Assembly: GCF_029964055.1 (NCBI RefSeq) | Contig: NZ_CP124836.1 | Location: 1,426,001 to 1,490,000 of the forward strand | DNA: 64,000 nt | Direction of reading: 5' to 3' | DNA from: Arthrobacter sp. EM1 | GTDB lineage: Bacteria; Actinomycetota; Actinomycetes; Actinomycetales; Micrococcaceae | Part shown: positions 35,678 through 44,360 of the stretch, piece by piece | Layout of the letters: every line of letters starts with the position of its first letter | Position numbering within the stretch: position 1 is the stretch's first letter | Program-made: the position numbers and the translations under genes | Notes under the pieces: generated by a model | What the model saw: only the letters and a program-made list of their open reading frames with translations | Database searches by the model: none | Told to the model about the DNA's origin: nothing

Positions 35678-36007
35678 GTGCCCATCTGGATGAATCTGGA
35701 TGAATCCGGCGATCGCTGGACTGGTGCTTTTTCCGGCTTGGTGCTAGCTGACGGTTGGCACGGGAGGCCTTTCGACTCCCTCTTCGCTCTCGCCTCCGCC
35801 GTGGATCTTCCGGATGGGCTCAAAAGCGAGATTGAAGGTGGATGGGACTTGATTTGTGAAGGCAACGTGACCATCGTCAAGACGGGGTTCGAGAAATATC
35901 CGGCTTTGAGGATTGAGGGATTCAAGTCGGCTTCATGGAACCCCCACGTTGGCGTCGTAGATCGGCAGACCTATGGCGAATCAGGTGGGGTCGTCTTAGT
36001 TTCCTAG
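35678..36007 (+). CDS. hypothetical protein, possibly a fragment
   Basis: 109 residues ending at TAG 36005-36007. From ~G-L-K-S-E-I-E-G-G-W-D-L-I-C-E-G-N-V onwards the composition looks like a folded protein (T-I-V-K-T-G-F-E-K-Y-P-A-L-R-I-E-G-F). The first codons overlap a tandem CTGGATGAAT repeat, and the region overlaps the upstream part of the divergent membrane gene. No domain recognised; the start is uncertain. Confidence 0.35.
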   Translation: MPIWMNLDESGDRWTGAFSGLVLADGWHGRPFDSLFALASAVDLPDGLKSEIEGGWDLICEGNVTIVKTGFEKYPALRIEGFKSASWNPHVGVVDRQTYGESGGVVLVS

Positions 36008-36088
36008 GTGGGGCAGTCACCTCTGGCGCTTGGCGTTCGGCCCACCGATGCTCCTATTGGGGGACTGCTGAAGGTTTAGTTGACAGCT

Positions 36089-36493
36089 TGACCTGCCCCA
36101 GGGATTGGTTACCCGAAATGGTTTGAGTTTTTGGCTCTCGCTGAGAGGCTTCAGACATGCCAAGACCCTATCCACCGGAGTTCCGCGCACGGGCAGTCGC
36201 CCTGGTCCGGGCCGGCAAACCCATTAGCCGAGTGGCCGCCGAGCTGGGTATCAGCGAGGGCGGCCTCCACAACTGGGTCCGTCAGGACCAGATCGACCGC
36301 GGCGAACGCCCGGGGCTGACGACGCCCGAGAGCACCGAACTGGCCAAAGCCCGGAAGCGGATCCGTCAGCTGGAAACGGAAGTGGAGATCCTCAAGCGTG
36401 CAGCGAAGCTGCTCGGTGAGGACCGGCCGGACCCAAAAGAATCCACCCGGTGATCGGAGAACTTACCGGCGCCGGGTTCCCCGCGAACCTTCA
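36089..36493 (+). mobile_element. IS3-C remnant (left end and OrfA)
   Basis: Left end TGACCTGCCCCAGGGATTGG, OrfA, and only ~40 bases of OrfB (G-E-L-T-G-A-G-F-P) before similarity ends near 36493. The right end is missing. Confidence 0.8.
36157..36453 (+). CDS. IS3-C OrfA
   Basis: 98 residues (M-P-R-P-Y-P-P-E-F-R-A-R-A-V-A-L-V) with HTH (I-S-R-V-A-A-E-L-G-I-S-E-G-G-L-H-N-W-V) and coiled coil (R-K-R-I-R-Q-L-E-T-E-V-E-I-L-K-R-A). Complete, but OrfB is lost so the element cannot move itself. Confidence 0.85.
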   Translation: MPRPYPPEFRARAVALVRAGKPISRVAAELGISEGGLHNWVRQDQIDRGERPGLTTPESTELAKARKRIRQLETEVEILKRAAKLLGEDRPDPKESTR

Positions 36494-36749
36494 ATCAGGG
36501 TAAGCGCGGGATGTCGAACGTCATTCTCCACACCGATGACGAGGATGTGTCGCTCGACTGCATCAACGACGGATCCGGGGGCCAGCTAAGGTTCTGCATG
36601 CCGATTTCGATCACGCCGGGGTCGACCAAGACGCCCGCCAGCTAAATCCCGCACTGCACTCCGCGTGACGCCGACACACGTGCGTGGGAGCGGCACCACC
36701 GTGCAAGAGGTCAATGACCCCTGTCTGTGAACCCTGGTGACCCGGAGCC

Positions 36750-36950
36750 GCCAAACCGCCTTCGACCGTGCGACCTTCAGCGGCAAAAACATCTCGTTCA
36801 ACGGGGCGGACTTCGGCAAGGCGGGGTTAGTTTTGAGCGTCTGGGGGTGCGGAACTCTGCCCCTATCTTCGACTGGGTTTTGAAGACCGAGGGGGCAACT
36901 CTAAAGCCAGCAAATGTGGAGCCGCAGAATTCGCCGCCCGTCGAACGAAC
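36750..36950 (+). pseudogene. degraded pentapeptide-repeat fragment
   Basis: One frame gives F-D-R-A-T-F-S-G-K-N-I-S-F-N-G-A-D-F-G-K and, after a shift, V-S-F-E-R-L then D-W-V-L-K-T, resembling pentapeptide repeats (A-x-F/L-x-x). No complete gene can be built. Confidence 0.3.
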
Positions 36951-37149
36951 AGGTCGCCGCGACAGGAAGGACACATTGATTTTCCCCAATCGTGATCCTC
37001 AGCGACGTCCTAGAGCCAGTGCGGACGAGTGTTGACATCCCGTGTAGACGACTTCGCAAACTGACATTCGGCGCAACCATGACCATCACGATCTTTTGTC
37101 ACATACAGAGAAACGATGACCCTTTGCATGACTTAGAATAGATGACTGG

Positions 37150-37201
37150 TTAAGTGACATATTCTGATTCCAGCCTGGTTCGGAATCACGTTGTCACTTA
37201 A
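37150..37201. repeat. long interrupted inverted repeat, possible recombinase site
   Basis: Outer arms TTAAGTGACA (37150-37159) and TGTCACTTAA (37192-37201) and inner arms GATTCC (37166-37171) and GGAATC (37182-37187). The segment TGTCACTTAAACGAAC...AAATGACT at 37192-37219 resembles a res subsite of serine resolvases (TGTC...GAC(A)). Markedly more AT-rich than its surroundings. Confidence 0.45.
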
Positions 37202-37259
37202 ACGAACGTATAAATGACTTCGCGGCCGAGATCGACCAGCCCCTCTCATCAGTAGCGGC

Positions 37260-37286
37260 TGGTACTGGTTTGGTACCATTTTGGTA
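37260..37286 (+). promoter_or_regulatory. candidate toxin-antitoxin operator
   Basis: Three TGGTA motifs (37260, 37271, 37282) directly before the antitoxin start; TGGTACCA is palindromic. Antitoxins of this class normally repress their own operon through such sites. Confidence 0.4.
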
Positions 37287-37492
37287 TGGCCATGAATCTA
37301 CGAGTTCCCGAAGACCTCGACCGCCGTCTCGATGCGCTTGCTGCCGAGGAGCACACTTCCAAGTCCGCCCTGCTTCTCCAAGGGGCCGAGCTGGTCCTCC
37401 AGCGCCACGACCGAGGCCGGGAGATCAGTGAGGGTTTGGATTTCGTGATGAGTCATGATGCGGAGCTGCTCAAGCGCCTTGAGGATGCATGA
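37286..37492 (+). CDS. ribbon-helix-helix antitoxin
   Basis: 68 residues from ATG 37286; ATG 37292 is two codons later. N-terminal RHH: M-N-L-R-V-P-E-D-L-D-R-R-L-D-A-L-A-A-E-E-H-T-S-K-S-A-L. The C-terminal tail (G-L-D-F-V-M-S-H-D-A-E-L-L-K-R-L) would bind the toxin. Its stop overlaps the toxin start (ATGA), as usual for toxin-antitoxin pairs. Expected to neutralise the Doc-like protein and repress the operon. Confidence 0.85.
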   Translation: MAMNLRVPEDLDRRLDALAAEEHTSKSALLLQGAELVLQRHDRGREISEGLDFVMSHDAELLKRLEDA

Positions 37493-37857
37493 GTTCCTAC
37501 CTCGAAATCGAGGACGCACTGCAGGTGATCGACCGGTACGGCTTCCACATCCGTGACATCGGGCTGCTCGCTTCCGCCCTGGCGCGCCCCGCGACGACGG
37601 TCATGGGCACAGAAGCCTATCCTCAACTGGCCACGAAGGCCGCAGCACTCCTCGAGTCCGTGGCCAGGTTCCATCCGCTCATCGACGGCAACAAACGCAC
37701 CGCCTGGACGCTCATGGTCCTGTTCCTCTGGATCAACGGCTATCGGCACGTCTTCAGCGCCGACGATGCCTTCGACCTGGTTGTTGGTGTGGCCGCCGGC
37801 GACATCGATTTGAAGCGCAGCGCCATCCTGATCGAGAAACACCTGATGCGGCGCTAG
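37489..37857 (+). CDS. doc: Doc-like toxin (Fic fold)
   Basis: 122 residues. Catalytic motif H62-P-L-I-D-G-N-K-R-T corresponds to H-x-F-x-(D/N)-G-N-K-R-(T) of Doc/Fic. Length is that of Doc (about 126). P1 Doc phosphorylates EF-Tu and stops translation; by motif the same activity is expected here. It is intact: IS481-A is inserted exactly at the stop codon (CGC-TAG-G) and the stop is kept. Confidence 0.85.
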   Translation: MSSYLEIEDALQVIDRYGFHIRDIGLLASALARPATTVMGTEAYPQLATKAAALLESVARFHPLIDGNKRTAWTLMVLFLWINGYRHVFSADDAFDLVVGVAAGDIDLKRSAILIEKHLMRR

Positions 37858-37858
37858 G

Positions 37859-38918
37859 TGTACTCAGCCAGGACGTTGGTTACACGGTGAAAGGGTGAAG
37901 ACCTCTTAGGTTGGTGGTTACCACACTCACCGAACGACTAAGAGGTCTTCATGGTCCACCGTAATGCCCGTCTGACTCCTGCCGGTAGAAGCATTCTTGT
38001 CCAGCGTGTTCTTCAGGGCCGTCCCGTGGCCCACGTGGCCAAGGAAATGGGTGTTTCGCGGACCTGCGCCCACCGGTGGTTCCGGCGCTATCTGGAGCAC
38101 GGCTCGGACGGGATGGAGGATCGCTCGTCACGCCCGCGTTCCTGCCCGCACGCCACCCCCTCGGCGAAAATCGACGAGGTCCTCGCGGCGCGGGTAAAGC
38201 ACCGCGAGGGCCCGGTCGAGCTGGGTGAACGGTGCCAGGTCCCGGCCCGCACGGTCTCCCGGATCATCGCCCGGGCCGGGCTGCCCCGGTTATGGGAACT
38301 GGACCCGATCAGCGGCGAACGCATCCGCGCCGGCCGGGCAACCGACCACCGCTACGAACGCGACACCGCCGGAGAACTGCTGCATATCGACGTGAAGAAG
38401 CTCGGGAAAATCCCGGACGGCGGAGGCTGGCGGGTCCACGGCCGATCCGAAGCCGTCAGAGGCCGAGGTATCGGCTATGACTACGTCCACGTGGCCGTCG
38501 ATGACCACTCCCGCCTGGCCTACGTCGAGGTTCTCCCGGATGAGAAGGGCCCCACCTGCGCGGCGTTCCTGGCCAACGCCGCAGCGTTCATGGCCGCCAA
38601 CGGAGCCCCCGTGCAAGAGGTCATGACGGACAACGCCCTGGCCTACATCCGGTCCGCTGCCTTCTCCAAAGTCATGGAGGACCTCGGCGCCAAACACCGG
38701 CGCACCAAACCCCGCAGCCCCTGGCAAAACGGCAAAGCCGAACGGTTCAACCGCACCCTCCAGGAAGGCTGGGCCTACAAGGACGCCTTCGACTCCAGCA
38801 ACCATCGCACCCAGGCCCTCACCGGCTGGCTAGACTTCTACAACCACCGCCGAAACCACGCAGCCCTCGGAGGACGACCACCCATCAGCAGATGTAACCA
38901 ACCTGCTGGCTGAGTACA
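37859..38918 (+). mobile_element. IS481-A (IS481 family)
   Basis: 1060 bp; ends TGTACTCAGCCAG (37859) and CTGGCTGAGTACA (38918), inverted repeats of ~25 bp with few mismatches; 6-bp target duplication GCTAGG (37853-37858, 38919-38924). Confidence 0.95.
37951..38913 (+). CDS. IS481-A transposase
   Basis: 320 residues. N-terminal HTH (V-A-H-V-A-K-E-M-G-V-S-R-T-C-A-H-R-W), then the DDE core: H-I-D-V-K-K-L-G-K-I-P-D-G-G-G, M-T-D-N-A-L-A-Y, and N-G-K-A-E-R-F-N-R-T-L. Single-ORF transposase of normal family length and intact, so the element may still be active. Confidence 0.95.
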   Translation: MVHRNARLTPAGRSILVQRVLQGRPVAHVAKEMGVSRTCAHRWFRRYLEHGSDGMEDRSSRPRSCPHATPSAKIDEVLAARVKHREGPVELGERCQVPARTVSRIIARAGLPRLWELDPISGERIRAGRATDHRYERDTAGELLHIDVKKLGKIPDGGGWRVHGRSEAVRGRGIGYDYVHVAVDDHSRLAYVEVLPDEKGPTCAAFLANAAAFMAANGAPVQEVMTDNALAYIRSAAFSKVMEDLGAKHRRTKPRSPWQNGKAERFNRTLQEGWAYKDAFDSSNHRTQALTGWLDFYNHRRNHAALGGRPPISRCNQPAG

Positions 38919-38924
38919 GCTAGG

Positions 38925-39737
38925 TGCTGTGGGAGGGGTCCCAGACCGATGGCTCGGAATTCGGCCATGAGCAGTCGTCGGGGGAGTTCGGAGGCCAAAA
39001 GCAGGGTGTGCACACTGTGCACACCCTGGGCTTCGGATCGGGTCGTATTGGTGCCGGACTGGGCCGGATTGCGGACGTTTGCGGGGGAGTGGCGGAAATT
39101 CAAGGGCTGGAAACCCGCTCGAGTCCCACCTCGGGCACAGTGTTTCCGCAGGTCAGGCGCTTTTGGGGTGTTTTTTCGTGTGCACATTGTGAACACTCTT
39201 GGCTCTGATCTGATGTTCCGGGTGTGTAGGGTCCTAGAACGGCTTATTCGGTTGTTTGGGGGAGCCTCTGGCTACGGCGGGCCGGGTGCCTCCTCGCGGG
39301 GTCTGTTCTGGGAGTTCATCCTCGTTCGTCCTCCCGTTGGGGTTTTCGCGTTCACTACTTCATGGTGGCTAGGGGCGCGTACAACATGACTTCCTGATTT
39401 TTTTGATCGACCCAAGGTTGCGGCCGGTTCGGGTTTTCCGCTCAGATATTTGTTCATGCAGGACTTCGCGGGGAATGGCATGACATGGCACGAATCCGGA
39501 GCTGATATGAGATCGCTGAGCCTGGCCAGTCGGTAGGTGCGGCCGGCTTCGAGGTCGAGTTCCAGGGAACTGGTGGGCTTCTGCCATGGCCTTCCCGCCA
39601 GTTAACCGGCCGCCGCAGCCGTCGTCTTTCCCGTCATCGCCGCATCCGGCTTCTGAGTGTCCGAGTTGGTCGCGCCGTGGAGCATCTTCGTTGGGGTCCA
39701 GAGAACCGAATAGGTGGTCGTGATGAGCTTGCCCGCG
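38925..39737. other. 813-bp non-coding stretch with two palindromes
   Basis: No convincing gene. It has a perfect 23-bp palindrome at 39004-39026 (arms GGGTGTGCACA and TGTGCACACCC) and a related one at 39178-39196 (GTGTGCAC...GTGAACAC). Two similar GTGCAC palindromes ~170 bp apart suggest a DNA-binding protein's sites, as in a replication, partition or regulatory region. Confidence 0.45.
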
Positions 39738-39759
39738 TTAGTGAATGGCTATTTACTAA
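39738..39759. promoter_or_regulatory. candidate TetR operator
   Basis: TTAGTGAAT-GGCT-ATTTACTAA, a 22-bp palindrome with one mismatch, ending 4 bases before the TetR start. Position suggests autorepression. Confidence 0.6.
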
Positions 39760-39763
39760 CTCC

Positions 39764-40313
39764 ATGAGCAGACCGCAGCGCACCTCCGATGAGGACTTAC
39801 TCGACCGCATCGAGGCTGCGGTGGTTCGGCGACCTTCGATAATCCCGGGGGGGTCTTCACGATGTTGCTCCGGCCGCTGGCATAGGCCCCGCCGGCCTGA
39901 TCAAGCGGTTTGGCTCGAAAGAGGGTCTACTGCTCGCGCTCACGCGGCGCTGGATCGATCGGGTGCCCGACTCCCGGGTGGGGACCGTCGATGTTTTGAC
40001 CGAGTTGCGTGAGTACGTGGATGGGAACTTTGCCGCGCCCTCATCCGCATCGGCGATCTTCGGCCTTGGGGAGCTTATGCGCGACCTGTGGTCACCCACC
40101 TCGGCGGCGCTGCTACGCGAGGGCTGGGGGAAGCAAGCCCGCTACTTCGCCACCCTCCTGGCCAACGTGCCGCTGCGGAGCGAAATCGATCCTCACGCGG
40201 CTTCGCTGACACTGCTCGACACGCTCCACGGCAGCCTCTACCGTCGGGCCGTGGACTTCAACCCCACGACTCCAACACTTACTCTCAATGCTCTTTTGGA
40301 AGGCTGGACATGA
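39764..40313 (+). pseudogene. TetR-family regulator, frameshifted
   Basis: ATG 39764 gives M-S-R-P-Q-R-T-S-D-E-D-L-L-D-R-I-E-A-A-V-V-R-R. Near the run of seven G at 39849-39855 the frame must change to continue D-V-A-P-A-A-G-I-G-P-A-G-L-I-K-R-F-G-S-K-E-G-L-L, the second HTH helix and following residues, and then the ligand-binding domain to T-L-N-A-L-L-E-G-W-T. One or two bases are lost in the G run. The stop overlaps the next start (ATGA). The DNA-binding domain is therefore broken unless this is a sequencing error in the homopolymer. Confidence 0.75.
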
Positions 40314-40470
40314 ACACCGATCGCACTTGGCAGGGATGCGTGTTCATCGGCACGAGCCTGGACGGCTACATCGCAAGGCCCGACGGCGACCTCGCCTGGC
40401 TCACCGACCCGTCGCCCCGACCACACACCACAGACTTCACCGCCCACCCCGCCCTGGTGTGGGAATCGTT
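40310..40470 (+). pseudogene. RibD/dihydrofolate-reductase-family protein, 3' truncated
   Basis: From ATG 40310: M-N-T-D-R-T-W-Q-G-C-V-F-I-G-T-S-L-D-G-Y-I-A-R-P-D-G-D-L-A-W-L, the N-terminus of RibD C-terminal-domain reductases (NADPH-dependent). Only ~53 residues remain before IS3-A copy 2. The sequence at the far side of the IS (44659 on) does not continue the gene. It was coupled to the TetR gene. Confidence 0.8.
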
Positions 40471-40515
40471 TGAGGTGTGTCAAGGATGTGAGACAGTTGG
40501 TTGGTTTTTTCGGGG

Positions 40516-40815
40516 TTAGGCGGCCGCGGTTAGCGGCTGGTTTTGGGTTTTGACGTTGGCCATTGCTGTGGCCGGCGGCAGGCCGTCGTTGTGGGTGTGG
40601 GGTCGCCAGCGGTTATAGAACACCTCGATGTAGCGCATGGTCGCCCGGCGGGCGTCTTGGCGGGTGGCGAAGCTCTGGTGGCGGTAGAACTCGTTCTTCA
40701 GGGATGAGAACGCCGACTCGGCGACCGCGTTATCCCAGCACACCCCGGTGGCACCCATGGACTGCCGGACGCCGTTACCGGTGCACCAGGCGCCCATTTC
40801 CCGGGAGGTGTATTG
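40516..40815 (-). pseudogene. IS3-A OrfB transposase, 3' part (copy 2)
   Basis: Same C-terminal segment as 11746-12045, ending P-L-T-A-A-A; contains D-N-A-V-A-E-S-A-F-S. Split by IS30-A at the same base as copy 1; one residue differs (F-Y-R-H instead of F-Y-H-H). Confidence 0.9.
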
Positions 40816-40861
40816 GGCGTATTCAACCGATCGAAGCAACACCTGATCACGGAGGTGTTGG

Positions 40862-41733
40862 ATGTCGGTTCGAAGTCGTCAGAAGGAGGTACGGGCGTAT
40901 CGGGGGCATATCCCTTCGCCGGGTCGGCCGTCAGTGGCTTGGCGCGAGGACCGGGTACGGTTCTGGGTCGCGATCGCCTCCGGTGCGAAGACCAGGGACG
41001 CCGGCGTCGCGGCGGGCGTGTCAGAACCAGTGGCGCATCGCTGGTTCCTGCACGCTGGCGGTGTGAATCCTCAGCTGGCCCCGACACTGTCCGGGCGGTA
41101 TCTGTCCTCAAGTGACCGCGAGGACATCGCGTTGTGGCGTGCGCAGGACTGCGGGGTGCGGGAGATAGCTCGCCGCCTGGGCCGAAGCCCATCGACGATC
41201 TCGCGGGAGCTGCGCCGGAACGCGTCGACGAGAACGTATCGGTTGGACTACAAGGCGTCGACAGCGCAGTGGCACGCCGAACGACGAGCCCGCCGTCCCA
41301 AGACCGCGAAGCTGATCACGAACGGCGGCCTCCGCGAGTACGTTAACGACAAGCTCAGCGGACACGTCAGATCGGTCGATGGGGATCAACTCGGCCCGGT
41401 CGGTCCGGTCTGGGACGGGAAGAACAAGCCCCATCGGGAGGACCGCGAATGGGTGAGGGGCTGGAGTCCCCAACAAATCGCGAAACGCCTGCCTATCGAG
41501 TTCCCGGATGATCCAACGATGCGGATCTCGCACGAAGCAATCTATCAAGCCCTTTACGTTCCAAACCGAGGCGGACTCACAAGGCAGCAGGCGTGGCACC
41601 TGCGCCGAGGGCGCACCAAACGCACACCACGAGCGCGAACACGACAGCAGGCCTGGGCGCACGTCACCGACGCCACAACCTTGAAGAAGAGACCCTCCGA
41701 AGCCGACGATCGGAAAGTCGCAGGCCACTGGGA
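40862..41733 (+). pseudogene. IS30-A transposase, 5' part
   Basis: From ATG 40862 to G-H-W-E (Glu291 codon), interrupted by IS110 copy 3 just before Asp293. One substitution from copy 1 (E-A-D-D-R-K instead of E-A-D-G-R-K). The remainder is at 43193-43721. Confidence 0.9.
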
Positions 41734-41782
41734 ATCTCAATGCTGTTGTCAAGCAGCCTGGACGCAAATGGTGGGGGCCGTC

Positions 41783-42955
41783 TCACTCACGGTATTCGGT
41801 GTGGTCGCGGAGCATGGCCCAGATGACGTTGATGCGGCGTCGGGCGAGTGCGATGAGCGCCTGTTTGTGGGACTTTCCCTCGTCGCGTTTCCGGTCGTAG
41901 TAGGTTCTGGAGGCGGGGCTGTTTTTCAGGCTTGAGAGCGCGGCGAGGTAACAGGTTCGGAGGAGTCTGCGGTTGAAGCGGCGCGGCCGGTGCAAGTTTC
42001 CGCTGATCCGTCCCGAATCACGTGGGACCGGAGCCAGGCCGGCGACGCTGGCGAGCCGGTCTACAGAGTCGAATCCGTCCAGGTTGCCGCCGATGTTCGC
42101 GAGAAAGGTTGCGGCGAGTACAGGTCCGAATCCTGGCATACTCAGCAAAACATCGGCGCTGTCGTGCTGCCCGAAGAGATCCGTGATCTGGGCATCAACA
42201 TCGGCGATCTCTACATCGGTTGCGTGGATCTGCTCGGCCAGCCGGACCACGAGGGCCGAGCCCATGGACTGGGCTCGCAGGACGGTGGACTGGGCATTCG
42301 CGGCGGCTACGGCTTTTTCAGCCATCTTGGCGCTATTCCGACAGCCGCGTTTCCTGAGCCATCCGGCGAGTCGGGCCAGTCCCATCCGGCGGATACCCTC
42401 AGGGGTCTGGTAGCCGCTCAGAAGGGTCAGAGGAGCCTTCTTGGAGTAGTCGAAGGCCCGCTCGAGTGCGGGGAAGTATTCCAACAAGGTGGCCCGGAGC
42501 CGGTTGATCGCCCGGACACGGTCACAGACCAAATCGGTGCGGCGGGCAGTGAGCATCCGCAGGTCCACACTGATCTGGTCCGCACTGCGAACGGGTTGCA
42601 GGTCGGTGCGCATGCGTGCCTGATCCGCGATGATCCTGGCATCTTTCGCGTCGGTCTTTCCATCCCCACGATACGTCGCTGCGGCGTGATGCACGATCCG
42701 CCCAGGGATATAGAGCAGGTGCTGAGCGTGTGCTGCCAGCAGCTCTATCAGGAGCGCTGCGCCGCCGGCGTTTAGATCCGTAGCCCAGCAGATCTCACCA
42801 CCGGCCGCGCTCTCCGCGACCGCGGCGATGAGCTCGAGCAGCGCGGTTTCGTCATTCTCAACCCGTCTCGACAGCAGCACCGTCCCGGACTGATCGATCA
42901 CAACGCAATGATGGGCGCTCTTGCCCGAGTCGATTCCTGCCCACACGTCCGGCAT
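41783..42955 (-). CDS. IS110-family transposase (copy 3)
   Basis: 390 residues, same protein as at 14691-15863, with the normal TGA stop (41783-41785) and all catalytic residues (Asp9, Asp102, Asp105, Ser315). Confidence 0.95.
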   Translation of the reverse strand: MPDVWAGIDSGKSAHHCVVIDQSGTVLLSRRVENDETALLELIAAVAESAAGGEICWATDLNAGGAALLIELLAAHAQHLLYIPGRIVHHAAATYRGDGKTDAKDARIIADQARMRTDLQPVRSADQISVDLRMLTARRTDLVCDRVRAINRLRATLLEYFPALERAFDYSKKAPLTLLSGYQTPEGIRRMGLARLAGWLRKRGCRNSAKMAEKAVAAANAQSTVLRAQSMGSALVVRLAEQIHATDVEIADVDAQITDLFGQHDSADVLLSMPGFGPVLAATFLANIGGNLDGFDSVDRLASVAGLAPVPRDSGRISGNLHRPRRFNRRLLRTCYLAALSSLKNSPASRTYYDRKRDEGKSHKQALIALARRRINVIWAMLRDHTEYRE

Positions 42956-43017
42956 GTCTTTCGGTCCCTTCGATCAGCTCCAATTTGTTGGTCCCTGTCG
43001 ATAACCACGCCGGCACG

Positions 43018-43177
43018 TCCTTACCCAACGATCAATGTCGTAAGTCTCAATCAGCGGTCGAGTCATCGGCGGGCAGCGGGCGGCCATTCCCAGTGAGCCG
43101 TCCAAGCGGCAGGGAGATCTGGGCCATACCCGCCACCCGAGGGTGATCCAAACACTACGACAGCTCCGAAATCACCC
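43018..43177 (-). ncRNA. predicted bridge RNA of IS110 (copy 3)
   Basis: Same leader as at 14469-14628, on the minus strand. In this copy the two target guides match the actual flanking sequence without mismatch (10 nt on the left, 8 nt on the right). Confidence 0.85.
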
Positions 43178-43192
43178 ACAACAAAATCGTAA

Positions 43193-43721
43193 GGAGGGAG
43201 ATCTCATCATTGGTCTCAACCGGTCAGCGATCGCGACTCTGATCGACCGCACGACACGTTTCGCCATGCTCGTCCATCTGCCCCGACAGAAGGGTTACGG
43301 ACTGGTCAAGCCAACAAAGAATGGGCCCGCATTGGCTGGCTACGGGGCGGTCTCGATGAAGAACGCACTCGTCCGGACCTTCGAGCCACTCCCGGCAAAC
43401 CTACGCCGCTCCCTGACCTGGGACCGCGGGAAGGAGATGTCCGCGCACGCCACTCTGACCCAGGAAATCGGATTGTCGGTCTACTTTGCCGACGCGAAGA
43501 GCCCGTGGCAGCGCGGGAGCAACGAACATCTCAATGGGCTACTCCGGCAGTACTTCCCGAAAGGCACCGACATCTCCCGCTGGAGCATGCCAGAGATCCA
43601 AGCTGTTGCCGACATCATCAACAACCGGCCGCGCGGCGTCCTAGGATGGCGCACCCCAGCGGAAGCCTTCGCGGACCAGCTAAAGTCAGTCCCAATAGCA
43701 ACTGTTGCTTCGATCGGTTGA
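43193..43721 (+). pseudogene. IS30-A transposase, 3' part
   Basis: G-D-L-I-I-G-L-N-R-S-A-I onward with S-L-T-W-D-R-G-K-E-M and Q-R-G-S-N-E-H-L-N-G, to stop at 43721. Complements 40862-41733. Confidence 0.9.
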
Positions 43722-43728
43722 ATACGCC

Positions 43729-44360
43729 TTGCGTGCCGCGATCGCTGTGGAAGATGGCATCCGGGGCCAGGTGTCCGCGGTCCCTGGCCATTTTCAGCGC
43801 GTCCGTGACGAGGGAGGCGCGCATATGGTCGGCCGTGGCCCAGCCAACGACCATGCGGGTGCAGAGGTCGATGACGGTGGCCAGGTAGAGCCAGCCCTCT
43901 CCGGTACGCAGGTAGGTGATGTCCCCGACGAGCTTCGTGCCGGGGACCTCCGAGGTGAAGTCCCGGCCGATGAGGTCCGCGAAGACCTTGTCCGGGTCCG
44001 AGGGGATGGTCGTGCGTTTGAACGCGCGCATCCGCTTGGCCGCCCAGCCGTTCTCGGCCATGATGGCAGCGACCGTGCCCACGGAAACCTCCACGCCCGT
44101 GGCGGCGAGTTTGGTGTGGACCATCCGGTGGCCGAAGATCCCGTCCGAGGAATCGAACATCGCCTTCACCAGTCCGGTCAGCTCCCGGTGCCGGGCAGAC
44201 GTCGGTGATTCCTTCTGCTCCAGCCACCGGTAGTACGAGGCCCGTGGAACGCCCAGCCGGACGCACATCCAGGCCACCGGGAATTCGGCGTTCTTCTCCT
44301 GAACAAGCCGGTAGAGGTCCTCTACCGTTGTTCTTTGGCGAAGAACGCCGACACTTTTTT
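43729..44360 (-). pseudogene. IS3-A OrfB transposase, 5' part (copy 2)
   Basis: Equivalent of 9663-10294 on the minus strand, with a few substitutions (for example V-F-A-D instead of V-F-V-D and A-T-A-D instead of A-M-A-D). Ends at H-S-D-R-G-T-Q where IS30-A is inserted. Confidence 0.9.

Larger units (their letters stand above)
41734..43195 (-). mobile_element. IS110 element copy 3, in IS30-A
   Basis: 1462 bp; junctions CCACTGGGA|ATCTCAATG and ATCGTAA|GGAGGGAGATC, with GGA shared. The intact site is seen at 11204-11221. This target is the exact match to the guides in the element's leader. Confidence 0.95.
40816..43728 (+). mobile_element. IS30-A copy 2, interrupted by IS110
   Basis: 2913 bp = 1451 + 1462, same perfect 26-bp terminal repeats as copy 1, target duplication TTG (40813-40815, 43729-43731). 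Relative to IS3-A it is inverted compared with copy 1, at the identical position. Confidence 0.95.

Noticed and set aside
36509..36643. 43-codon frame after the IS3-C remnant
   Set aside because: Too short, no ribosome site and no domain; left as debris.
36700..36720. Short match of GTGCAAGAGGTCA to the IS481-A transposase gene (38605 region)
   Set aside because: About 14 bases only, with no flanking similarity; could be chance.
38885..39196. 103-codon minus-strand frame in the gene-free stretch
   Set aside because: Contains palindrome-encoded V-H-S-V-H-T and runs into the IS481 end; no family resemblance.
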